Source: Streptomyces sp. 1-11 (GTDB taxonomy: Bacteria; Actinomycetota; Actinomycetes; Streptomycetales; Streptomycetaceae). From it: 64,000 bases of DNA. Made by a program: the position numbers and the translations under genes. Where the stretch lies: positions 32,570 to 96,569 of the forward strand of contig NZ_BJTV01000022.1 in NCBI RefSeq assembly GCF_007176755.1, read 5' to 3'. The notes under the pieces are model-generated. The model saw only the letters and a list, made by a program, of their open reading frames with translations, was not told where the DNA came from and ran no database searches. Positions 26,706-34,288 of this stretch are shown here, piece by piece (positions within the stretch are counted from its first letter, which is position 1; every line of letters begins with the position of its first letter).

Positions 26706-27409
26706 CGCGGCGGCTCCGCTCCCTGCGGCGGTTCCAGCTTCACGCCGACGCCCCGGAGGGTGTGCAGATAGCGCGGCCGGGCCGCGGTCTCCCCCAGTTT
26801 GCGGCGCAGCCAGGACAGATGGACGTCTATGGTCTGGTCGTCGCCGTAGGACTGCTGCCAGACCTCGGCGAGGAGTTCCCTGCGGGCCACGACGACACCG
26901 GGGCGGCCGGCGAGGAAGGCGAGCAGGTCGAACTCCCGGCGGGTCAGGTCGAGCCGTACGCCGTCCAGTTCGGCCTGGCGGCGCTGCGGGTCGACGGTGA
27001 GCCCGCCGACCCGCAGGACGCTGGAGGGCGGCGCCTCCCCGCCGGCGGCCCGGGCCCGGCGCAGCACGGCCGCCATGCGGGCCGACAGGTGCTCGACCGA
27101 GAACGGCTTGGTCAGGTAGTCGTCAGCGCCCGCGTTGAGCAGCCGGACGACCTCCGCCTCGTCGTCCCGGGCGGTGGCGATGATGACGGGGACGTCCGTG
27201 ATGCCGCGCAGCATCTTCAGTGCCTCGGAGCCGTCCAGGTCGGGCAGTCCGAGGTCCAGGATCACCACGTCGAAACGGAGATGGGCGACCTCGCGCAGCG
27301 CCTCCAGCGCCGTACCGACGCTGCGCACCGTGTGCGAGGCGTCGGTCAGGTGCCGGATGAGCGCCGAGCGCACGAACTGGTCGTCCTCGACTACGAGCAC
27401 ACTTGCCAT
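26702..27409 (-). CDS. OmpR/PhoB-type response regulator
   Basis: A protein of 235 aa with a receiver domain (acidic pair EDD at 8-10, phospho-acceptor Asp52 in VVILDLGLPDLDG, Thr and Lys switch residues in TARDD and LTKPFS). A C-terminal winged helix follows, ending IDVHLSWLRRKLGE...LHTLRGVGVKLEP. It partners the kinase encoded directly downstream. The start at ATG 27409 gives the normal MASVLVVEDD N-terminus. The divergent secreted-protein gene 98 bases away is a candidate target. Confidence 0.93.
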   Translation of the reverse strand: MASVLVVEDDQFVRSALIRHLTDASHTVRSVGTALEALREVAHLRFDVVILDLGLPDLDGSEALKMLRGITDVPVIIATARDDEAEVVRLLNAGADDYLTKPFSVEHLSARMAAVLRRARAAGGEAPPSSVLRVGGLTVDPQRRQAELDGVRLDLTRREFDLLAFLAGRPGVVVARRELLAEVWQQSYGDDQTIDVHLSWLRRKLGETAARPRYLHTLRGVGVKLEPPQGAEPPR

Positions 27410-27507
27410 GCGCCGCACCGTACGCCATGCGGCCGGCGCCGGTGCGGGCCTGTGGACGACCCGGGGCGAGTGCGCATCCCGGTCCCCCTGGGGCAGTATG
27501 GCCCGCG

Positions 27508-28035
27508 ATGCGCAGAGGACTCGTACACGTACTGGCCTGGCTGCTCGCCACGGGCGCGGCGGTCACCCTGTCGTGGTGGGGCGTGCACACGGTGATGGCC
27601 GGCACCGCGTACGACCCGCCGCGCGCCCTGCCGGTCACGGCGGCCGACACCGCCACGCAGCGTTCGAAGCCGGTGGGTTCACCGGCCGCCCGGCCGCCCG
27701 GGACGCGGAGCCCGTCGGCCGGAACGCCGGCCGCCCGCCCTCCCTCCCCCGCCCCGTCCCGCTCCGCCGGTCCCTCCCCGGCCGCCTCCCCCACCGCCGG
27801 ACCCACCGCCTCCGGCCGGGTCAGGGCCTACGACACCGACGGCGGCCGGGCGGTCTTCGACCTGGGCACGGCCGACGCGACGCTCGTCTCGGCGACCCCG
27901 GGCACCGGCTGGTCGATGCAGGTGTGGAAGACGGAGAGCTGGATCCGGGTGGAGTTCAGCCGGGACGCGGACCGGGTGTCGGTGTTCTGCACCTGGCACG
28001 ACGGCCCGCCGCACGTCGAAGTGGGCACGTACTGA
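27508..28035 (+). CDS. Secreted or membrane-anchored protein of unknown function
   Basis: A protein of 175 aa with an N-terminal membrane/signal segment (residues 5-28) and a long Pro/Ser/Ala linker (about 55-100). The C-terminal domain of about 70 residues (VRAYDTDGGRAVFDLG ... VFCTWHDGPPHVEVGTY) is predicted to be beta-rich. I do not recognise the domain. It is divergent from the two-component genes and might be controlled by them. Confidence 0.72.
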   Translation: MRRGLVHVLAWLLATGAAVTLSWWGVHTVMAGTAYDPPRALPVTAADTATQRSKPVGSPAARPPGTRSPSAGTPAARPPSPAPSRSAGPSPAASPTAGPTASGRVRAYDTDGGRAVFDLGTADATLVSATPGTGWSMQVWKTESWIRVEFSRDADRVSVFCTWHDGPPHVEVGTY

Positions 28036-28053
28036 AGGGCCTTGCGGCAGCGG

Positions 28054-28923
28054 TCAGCGGAACACCGAGGGCGGCGGGGCCGGTGAGGCCACCGCGACGG
28101 CGTCCGTGACGGGGGCGGCGCCGCCGGTGAAGTCGGTGAGCTGCCTGCCGTGTTCGACCCTGGCCGGGTGCGGGTCGGAGGCGGCGCGGCGGGTGAGTTC
28201 GGCGACCGGCAGCGGCAGGCCGGAGGCGGCCAGTATGGCGTTGCCGAAGCGCTTGCCGCGCAGCACGGCCGGGTCCGCGATCAGCGCGAGCTCGGGGAAG
28301 CGGGCGGCCGCGGTGGCTATCTGGCCGCGCAGGTGGGCGAGCGGCGGGCCGTCGGCGAGGTTGGCGGCGTAGACGCCGGAGGGCTTGAGGGCGCGGCGGA
28401 CCTCGTCCAGGAACTCGGTGGAGGTGAGGTGGGCGGGGGTCCGGGCGCCGCTGAAGACGTCGGCGACGACCAGGTCGGCCCAGCCGTCCGGGACCTTGGC
28501 CAGACCCGCGCGGGCGTCCGCCGACCGCACCCGTATCCGCGCGTTCGGATCAAGCGGCAGTTCCCGCCGGACCAGTTGGACGAGGGCCGCGTCCCGCTCG
28601 ACGACCTGCTGGGTGGAGCGCGGCCGGGTGGCGGCGACGTAGCGGGCGAGCGTGAGGGCGCCGCCGCCCAGGTGCACGGCCTGCACCGGCCGGCCGGGCG
28701 GCGCGGCGAGGTCGATGACGTGACCGAGCCGGCGCTGGTACTCGAAGGAGAGGTACGCGGGGTCGTCCAGGTCCACGTGCGACTGGGGCGCCCCGTCGAT
28801 CAGCAGCGTCCAGGCGCGGGGCCGGTCGGGGTCGGGTATGAGCTGCGCGAGCCCGCCGTCGACGGTCTCGGTGACCGCCTGCGCGGCGGCCGTCCTGCGC
28901 CGGTTGTTCCTGGACCTGCCCAT
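28054..28923 (-). CDS. Spermidine-synthase-like protein (class I methyltransferase fold)
   Basis: A protein of 289 aa with a Rossmann fold like polyamine synthases: AVHLGGGALTLARYV (nucleotide-binding loop), acidic residue in VVERDAALV and ADLVVADVFSGARTP. The typical DxD pair of true spermidine synthases is not clear, so substrate and reaction are uncertain. Actinobacteria carry many such fused-MFS or stand-alone SpeE-like proteins of unknown role. Basic N-terminus (GRSRNNRRRT), no signal peptide. Confidence 0.75.
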   Translation of the reverse strand: MGRSRNNRRRTAAAQAVTETVDGGLAQLIPDPDRPRAWTLLIDGAPQSHVDLDDPAYLSFEYQRRLGHVIDLAAPPGRPVQAVHLGGGALTLARYVAATRPRSTQQVVERDAALVQLVRRELPLDPNARIRVRSADARAGLAKVPDGWADLVVADVFSGARTPAHLTSTEFLDEVRRALKPSGVYAANLADGPPLAHLRGQIATAAARFPELALIADPAVLRGKRFGNAILAASGLPLPVAELTRRAASDPHPARVEHGRQLTDFTGGAAPVTDAVAVASPAPPPSVFR

Positions 28924-28957
28924 CGGTCCATTTTCGCAGGCGCCCCGGGCGGGTGCG

Positions 28958-29368
28958 TCACCGGCAGTTGTCGGCCGCCTCGATCAGCCGGGCCGCCTCC
29001 CCGAGGGCCCGGCGCAGCACCGCGGGGTCGGTCGCGAGGTCGGCCCCGCCGGGCGGCAGCAGCCAGTCCGAGCCCGCCACCGGGGGCACGGGGTTGAGTC
29101 TGAGTCCGCGCCCGTCGGTCTCCGTGCAGGTGCTGCCCGGGACGTCCCAGCAGGCGGCGGTGCCCGCCGGGACCAGGAAGCCGAGGGTGTCGCAGCCGTC
29201 GTCGTGCAGGACGGGACCCACTGTCTCCGGCGCGCCGCGCCGCAGGATGTCGACGGCCTCGAGCCCCTGCCGGGCCGGCACCGTCACCAGGTCGCACGTC
29301 GCGTCACCCTCCGTCGAGGACGGTGGCGCACCCGGTGTACAGGGATCGTTGCTCTGGCTGGTCTCCAT
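28958..29368 (-). CDS. Small conserved protein, possibly Prim-Pol-like
   Basis: A protein of 136 aa, soluble, containing CDLVTVPARQGLEAVDIL and DTLGFLVPAGTAACWDVPG. By eye the middle and end resemble the protein at 37971-38543: a GPV...LxFxxPAGTA block, a WLLPP/WLVAPD block and a C-terminal AL/AVRAAR helix. That protein looks like the N-terminal bifunctional primase/polymerase (Prim-Pol) family. If so, both are small stand-alone versions without obvious catalytic acids. The ATG at 29368 has GGAGG 5 bases upstream. Confidence 0.65.
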   Translation of the reverse strand: METSQSNDPCTPGAPPSSTEGDATCDLVTVPARQGLEAVDILRRGAPETVGPVLHDDGCDTLGFLVPAGTAACWDVPGSTCTETDGRGLRLNPVPPVAGSDWLLPPGGADLATDPAVLRRALGEAARLIEAADNCR

Positions 29369-29634
29369 GCCGGCCTCCACCACGCTGCACGTTTGCGGTT
29401 CGAGAAGTCCAACGCGCGAGAGCGTCAACGGCTACGGCGCAAGTGCGCCGCAAAGGATGGCAGTTCATGGCAGATCTCGCATGAGATATCCGTTTTGTAG
29501 CCAAACGCTGCGTCGCGGGCCGGACACAGCGGGTACGTTCTTGCTCGCCGGAACCAGGGTGTCACACGGACAACTCAGCCCGAATCCACCTCGGATCCGG
29601 CATGGTTCGACGGTTCGCACGAGAGGACCCGGCC

Positions 29635-31086
29635 ATGGCGTCGTCAACGGAGACCTCGTCACAGCCCGAACGGCCCGCGCGGCCGAACCTCGCCTTCCGG
29701 CGGCTTCGCGGCCGGCGCTCACCGGCCGAGTTCGCGGCGCTGGTGCGCCGGGCCGCGCGCGAGATCGGCGAGCGGGTGAGCTGTGACGCGCGCTACGTCG
29801 GCAGGGTCGAGGCAGGTGAGATCCGCTGCCCGAACTACGCGTACGAACGGGTGTTCCTGCACATGTTCCCCGGCCGCACGCTCACCGACCTCGGCTTCGC
29901 GCCGCGCTCGTCCGTCCGCGGGCGGGCGGCGCGCACGGCCCCGCAGGCACCCCCGGTGTTCGGTACCACTGAGACGCGGGGGGCCTGTGAGCCGTATGAC
30001 ACGCAGGACCCGTACGACCCGCACGAGCCGTACGAGAACGACCACCTGAACCACGAGGAGAGCGACGTGCTGCGTCGCGCATTCATGACCGGCGGCGGCG
30101 CCACGATGGCCGCCGCCACGCTGGGCCCGCTGGGGCTCACCATCGACGCCACGGCGGCGGTCCGTCCGCCGCGCCGCGTCGGCACCCCCGAGGCGGCGGC
30201 CCTGGAGGAGGCCGTCCGCAGCATCCGGCTGCTCGACGACCGGCACGGCGCGGACGGCCTGTACCGGCGCGCCGCCGCCCCGCTGCGCGCCGCGTACGCG
30301 CTTCTGGACGCCGGCGCGACCCGGCAGACGACCGCCGAGCGACTCCATTCGGGCGCCGGTGAACTGGCCATCTCGGTGGGCTGGCTGGCCCACGACTCCG
30401 GGCGCTTCGACGACGCCCGCTCGCACTACGCCGAGGCGCTGGCCACGGCCCGGATGACCGGTGACACGGCCCTGGAGGCGCACGCGTTCTGCAACACCGC
30501 GTTCCTCGCCCGCGACGCCGGCCGCCCCCGGGAGGCGGTACGGGCCGCGCAGGCCGCGCGCCGTGCCGCCGCCCCGCTGGGCTCGCCCCGGCTAATGTCC
30601 CTGCTCGCGCTGCGCGAGGCGGGCGGCTGGGCCGGCCTCGCCGACCGCACGGGCTGTGAGCAGGCGCTGGCCCGGGCGCAGGCCCTCTTCGAGCGGGGCC
30701 GCTCGGACGCCGACCCCGAGTGGATGAGCTTCTACGGGGAGGCCGAGCTGGAGGGCCTGGAGGCGCAGTGCTGGTCGACGCTGGGCGACTGGCGGCGCGC
30801 GTCCCGGCACGCCCGCCGGGCGGCGCACCTCCAGGATCCCCACTTCACCCGCAACATCGCCCTCTACACCGCCGAGCTGGCCGACGACCTGGCCCGTGAG
30901 GGCCGCCCCGACGAGGCGGCGGCGGCCGGTCTGCGCGTCCTGGACCTGCTCACCCAGGTCCAGTCGTCCCGCATCCAGACCATGCTGGCGGGCACGGCCC
31001 GCGTCCTGCTCCCCCACCGCCGCGCATCGGGCGTCGCGGACTTCCTCGACCGCCACGCCTCGCCCCCGCGCACGACCCGGGTCTGA
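29635..31086 (+). CDS. XRE-type regulator with TPR-like repeats
   Basis: A protein of 483 aa. The N-terminal helix-turn-helix region (AEFAALVRRAAREIGERVSC ... VGRVEAGEIRCPN, about 23-60) resembles Streptomyces TPR regulators. A variable DPYDPHEPY-rich stretch and the hydrophobic RRAFMTGGGATMAAATLGPLG follow. The C-terminal 300 residues are helical TPR-like repeats (e.g. GRFDDARSHYAEALATARMT). The general architecture is shared with NsdA-like proteins that repress sporulation and antibiotics, but identity is not shown. ATG 29635 follows GAGAGG; ATG 29602 is an alternative. Confidence 0.78.
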   Translation: MASSTETSSQPERPARPNLAFRRLRGRRSPAEFAALVRRAAREIGERVSCDARYVGRVEAGEIRCPNYAYERVFLHMFPGRTLTDLGFAPRSSVRGRAARTAPQAPPVFGTTETRGACEPYDTQDPYDPHEPYENDHLNHEESDVLRRAFMTGGGATMAAATLGPLGLTIDATAAVRPPRRVGTPEAAALEEAVRSIRLLDDRHGADGLYRRAAAPLRAAYALLDAGATRQTTAERLHSGAGELAISVGWLAHDSGRFDDARSHYAEALATARMTGDTALEAHAFCNTAFLARDAGRPREAVRAAQAARRAAAPLGSPRLMSLLALREAGGWAGLADRTGCEQALARAQALFERGRSDADPEWMSFYGEAELEGLEAQCWSTLGDWRRASRHARRAAHLQDPHFTRNIALYTAELADDLAREGRPDEAAAAGLRVLDLLTQVQSSRIQTMLAGTARVLLPHRRASGVADFLDRHASPPRTTRV

Positions 31087-31440
31087 CCCCCACCATGCCC
31101 GCAGCACCGCCGACCGACCCACGGCAGCCGCGGGCACACGACGCACCCAGCTGCCGCATGCACACCCACCCAGCCGCGGGCACGCGACCCACCCAGCCGC
31201 GGGCATGCGTGCCGCCAGGGGCGGCACGGGCGGGCGGTGGGGGTCCCCCCGCTCGAGCGAAGCCGAGAGTGGGGAAGGCACCCCCCAAGCGCGGGCCAGC
31301 GAAACACCCCAGGCCGACGCCGACACCGGGCACCCGGAAAAGCCCCGGTCACCGGAACAGCTCCGAGCCCCCAGAACAGTACCGAGCACCCGGCGGAGCA
31401 CCAGGCACCGGAACCGCCCCGGGCGCCGGAGCGGCCCCGC
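31087..31440. other. Non-coding region with direct repeats and a dispersed Streptomyces repeat
   Basis: I see no gene. Two copies of CACCCAGCCGCGGGCA and one diverged copy lie in 31145-31206. They lead into the 108-bp element at 31199-31306, which has a close copy at 63465-63572. Confidence 0.7.
31199..31306 (+). repeat. Dispersed 108-bp intergenic repeat, copy 1
   Basis: About 93% identical, in the same orientation, to 63465-63572. It contains the perfect hairpin GTGCCGCC-AGG-GGCGGCAC and a C-rich/G-rich imperfect hairpin around CGCTCGAGCGAAGCCGAGAG. Elements of this kind recur in Streptomyces intergenic DNA. Confidence 0.85.
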
Positions 31441-32037
31441 TCAGCCCGCCAGATGCCCCGAGTCGTTCCAGCTCTCGACGGCCGGCTCCCCGTAGGCCCA
31501 CCCCAGCACCGACAGCGAGGTCGGGTTCAGCCGTATCCGCGCCCCGAACGACAGCGGCAGCCCCAGCCAGCGCGCCCCGATCGCCCGCAGGATGTGCCCG
31601 TGCGCGAAGACCAGCACGTCCCGGTCCGCCGAGCGCGCCCAGTCCACCACCTCGTCCGCGCGCGCGGTGACCTCCGCCAGGCCCTCGCCCTCGGGCACCC
31701 CGTCCCGCCAGATCAGCCACCCGGGCCGGACGGCCTGGATCTCGGCGGGGGTCATGCCCTCGTAGGCGCCGTAGTCCCATTCCATGAGCGTGTCCCAGAC
31801 GTCCGCACGCTCACCGAACCCGGCCAGTTCGCACGTCTCACGCGCGCGCACCAGCGGGCTGGTCCGCACCTCGGCGGCCGGCAGCCCGTCCAGCGGAGCG
31901 CGGTGCAGCCGCTCGCCGAGCAGCTTGGCCCCGCGCCGCCCCTCCTCCAGGAGCGGGATGTCGGTCCTGCCGGTGTGCTTGCCGGACAGCGACCACTCCG
32001 TCTGTCCGTGCCGGGCCAGCAGGATGCGCGGTGCCAT
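31441..32037 (-). CDS. Histidine phosphatase (phosphoglycerate-mutase-like)
   Basis: A protein of 198 aa. The catalytic RHG motif is at the N-terminus (LLARHGQTEWSLSGKHTG), followed by the substrate-binding R (VRTSPLVRARETCELA), acid/base Glu in LMEWDYGAYEG and the second His in FAHGHILRAIG. Likely a cytosolic phosphomonoesterase; the substrate is undefined. The ATG at 32037 has AAAGG upstream. Confidence 0.9.
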   Translation of the reverse strand: MAPRILLARHGQTEWSLSGKHTGRTDIPLLEEGRRGAKLLGERLHRAPLDGLPAAEVRTSPLVRARETCELAGFGERADVWDTLMEWDYGAYEGMTPAEIQAVRPGWLIWRDGVPEGEGLAEVTARADEVVDWARSADRDVLVFAHGHILRAIGARWLGLPLSFGARIRLNPTSLSVLGWAYGEPAVESWNDSGHLAG

Positions 32038-32250
32038 GGGGAGCCTTTCGGGGACAAGGTGAACAGATCTCGGGCATCTTGAACGGAAGACGCGGTACTC
32101 CCCATCATCGCTCAGCCCGGACAGGGGCAACCCGGCGGGAGATCCCGGCGTCTTTGAGGTCTGAAGCGCCCGCATGGCCGGGATGCGGACACCGTAAAGT
32201 GGCACGGTCGCCGCCGGGGCGCGCCGCAGCAGAAGGGGGAGGGCGATCGG

Positions 32251-33195
32251 ATGCCGCAGACCGAGACACCGGGCACCGAGGTGACCCAGCGGACCCGGCT
32301 GCGGTGGTGGACCGAACTGCCCCTGATCCTGCTGGTCTACGGCTGCTACTCGGCCGGCCGCCTGCTCGCCCGCGGTGACGTCTCCTCCGCCGTGGACCAC
32401 GGCCTGGCGATCCTGCGCCTGGAGCAGGCCCTCCACCTGAACGCCGAGCACCCGCTGAACCGGCTGTTCACGCGCGAACCGTGGCTCGGCATACCCGCGG
32501 ACTTCTGGTACGCCTCGCTGCACTACCTCGTCACGCCGGCCATCCTCGTCTGGCTGTTCCGGGCCCGCGCCGAGCACTACCGGGCGGCCCGGACCTGGCT
32601 GATGGCGTCCACGTTCATCGGCCTGATCGGCTTCACCCTGCTGCCCACCTGCCCGCCCCGCCTGCTCTCCGCGGGCCACGGCTTCGTCGACACGATGGCG
32701 CACTACAGCTCGTACGGCTGGTGGGGCGGCGAGGCCAGCGCGCCGCGCGGCATGGGCGGCATGACCAACCAGTACGCGGCGATGCCCAGTCTGCACGTCG
32801 GCTGGGCCCTGTGGTGCGGGGTAATGCTGTGGCGGTTCGGCGGCACGCGCCTCACCAAGGTCCTCGCCGTCGCCTACCCGCTGCTGACCACCCTCGTGGT
32901 CATGGGCACCGCGAACCACTACTTCCTCGACGCGGTCGCGGGCGTCGCCGTGATGGGCGTGGGCCTGCTGCTGGCGCCGCGGCTGATGCGGGGCACGGAC
33001 CTGCTCCGGGCCCGCCTCGGCGCCCGGGCGCCGAAGGCCGCGACGCCCGCCGGTTCCCCGATTGTCAGTGGCGGATGCCAGACTTCCGCGGGTGAGCGAA
33101 TTCCACGGCAGCGCGAGTCGCAGCCCGCTTCCGCGGCCGAACCGGACGCCTCCCCCAGCGGCGCGGGAGAAGGGGCTCCGGCAGCGGCTCGCTGA
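32251..33195 (+). CDS. PAP2-family membrane phosphatase
   Basis: A protein of 314 aa with about six membrane segments (from LPLILLVYGCYSAGRLL). The PAP2 motifs are MPSLHVGWA (motif 2) and TANHYFLDAVAG (motif 3), as in phosphatidic-acid phosphatases and inositol-phosphorylceramide-synthase-like enzymes; TCPPRLL precedes them. It may act on phosphatidylinositol or undecaprenyl phosphates. The C-terminal 50 residues after LGARAPK are low-complexity and overlap the next gene by 104 bases. GGGGGAGG precedes the ATG. Confidence 0.85.
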   Translation: MPQTETPGTEVTQRTRLRWWTELPLILLVYGCYSAGRLLARGDVSSAVDHGLAILRLEQALHLNAEHPLNRLFTREPWLGIPADFWYASLHYLVTPAILVWLFRARAEHYRAARTWLMASTFIGLIGFTLLPTCPPRLLSAGHGFVDTMAHYSSYGWWGGEASAPRGMGGMTNQYAAMPSLHVGWALWCGVMLWRFGGTRLTKVLAVAYPLLTTLVVMGTANHYFLDAVAGVAVMGVGLLLAPRLMRGTDLLRARLGARAPKAATPAGSPIVSGGCQTSAGERIPRQRESQPASAAEPDASPSGAGEGAPAAAR

Positions 33196-34288
33196 GCTGC
33201 GCGGTCCCGACGTACCGGCCAAGGCCCTGGACGCCCGCGCCCTCGCGGCGCTCGCCGCGAACCCCGGGTGCCGCAGACGGGCGATCCTGGACGGCGCCGG
33301 GGTGGACAAGGCGGTGCTGGCGGACCGGCTGGGCGCGCCCTCCGGGTTCGGGCAGTCGCAGTTCGCGCTGACCCGGGGCAACGCGTTCGAGGCGAAGGTG
33401 AAGGCCGACGGCGGCGCGGAGCTGCTGCGGCTGGTGCACTCGCGGCTCGACCCGGGCGCCGAGCCGCCCGCCGGGGCCGCGCTGCCCGACCTGTCCGCGC
33501 ACGGCCCCGAGGGGCGTACGGCCCGTACGGCGCTGGCGCTGCGCGAGGCCGTGGAAGCGGGCGGCTGGACGCTGCTCGACCACCCGATGCTGGCCCTGGA
33601 CGTGGCGGGCTCGCTCGCGTTCCTGGAGCCGGACGCGGTGGTGGTGCACCCGGACGGCAGCTGGACGGTCGTGGAGATCAAGTCCTTCCCGATGCTGGAC
33701 GGCTCGGCCGACCCGGCGAAGGTGGGCGCCGCCGCCCGGCAGGCGGCGGTGTACGTGCTCGCCCTCGAGGACGTCGCCGCCCGCCTGGACCCGGCGCCCC
33801 GCGTCAGGCACCGGGTGCTGCTGGTCTGCCCGAGGGACTTCTCCAACCTGCCCACCGCCTCCGCCGTCGACGTGCGCAAGCAGCGTGCGGTCACCGCCCG
33901 CCAGCTCGCCCGGCTCACCCGCGTCGAGGAGATCGCCGACGCCCTGCCGGAGGGCACCTGCTTCGCCCCGGACCGGCCCGCCGAGGAGCTCACGGCGGCC
34001 GTCGAGGCGGTCCCGGCCGCGTACGCGCCCGAGTGCCTGTCCGCCTGCGAGCTGGCCTTCCACTGCCGTGAACGCTCCCGCGCGGACGGCGCGGTGACCC
34101 GCCTCGGCCGTCCGCTGCGCGCCGAGCTCGGCGGTCTGACCACCGTCGAGGACGTGCTCGCGGCGGCCCGCGGCGAGAGCGGCGACCCGGACGACCCGGC
34201 GGTCGCGGCCCTGCGCAGGGCGGCCGCCCTGCGCGCGGAGGCGCTCGCCCGGGCGGCCGGCCGGGAGGTGGCGCCCGCGTGTCGCTGA
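33092..34288 (+). CDS. Fe-S-type PD-(D/E)XK nuclease (Cas4/RecB/AddB-like)
   Basis: A protein of 398 aa. The nuclease core is literal: PD (Asp181) then EIK (Glu195, Lys197), followed by the RecB-family QxxxY motif (Gln217, Tyr221) and a preceding RGNAFE block. Four Cys are placed as in Cas4/AddB/Dna2 iron-sulfur nucleases: Cys60 before the core, and Cys315-x3-Cys319-x5-Cys325 after it. Predicted metal-dependent single-strand exonuclease with a structural [4Fe-4S] cluster. The start is uncertain: GTG 33092 is preferred (TTG 33062 and GTG 33068 also in frame). All of these overlap the PAP2 gene. The stop overlaps the next start by 10 bases. Confidence 0.8.
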   Translation: MSEFHGSASRSPLPRPNRTPPPAAREKGLRQRLAELRGPDVPAKALDARALAALAANPGCRRRAILDGAGVDKAVLADRLGAPSGFGQSQFALTRGNAFEAKVKADGGAELLRLVHSRLDPGAEPPAGAALPDLSAHGPEGRTARTALALREAVEAGGWTLLDHPMLALDVAGSLAFLEPDAVVVHPDGSWTVVEIKSFPMLDGSADPAKVGAAARQAAVYVLALEDVAARLDPAPRVRHRVLLVCPRDFSNLPTASAVDVRKQRAVTARQLARLTRVEEIADALPEGTCFAPDRPAEELTAAVEAVPAAYAPECLSACELAFHCRERSRADGAVTRLGRPLRAELGGLTTVEDVLAAARGESGDPDDPAVAALRRAAALRAEALARAAGREVAPACR

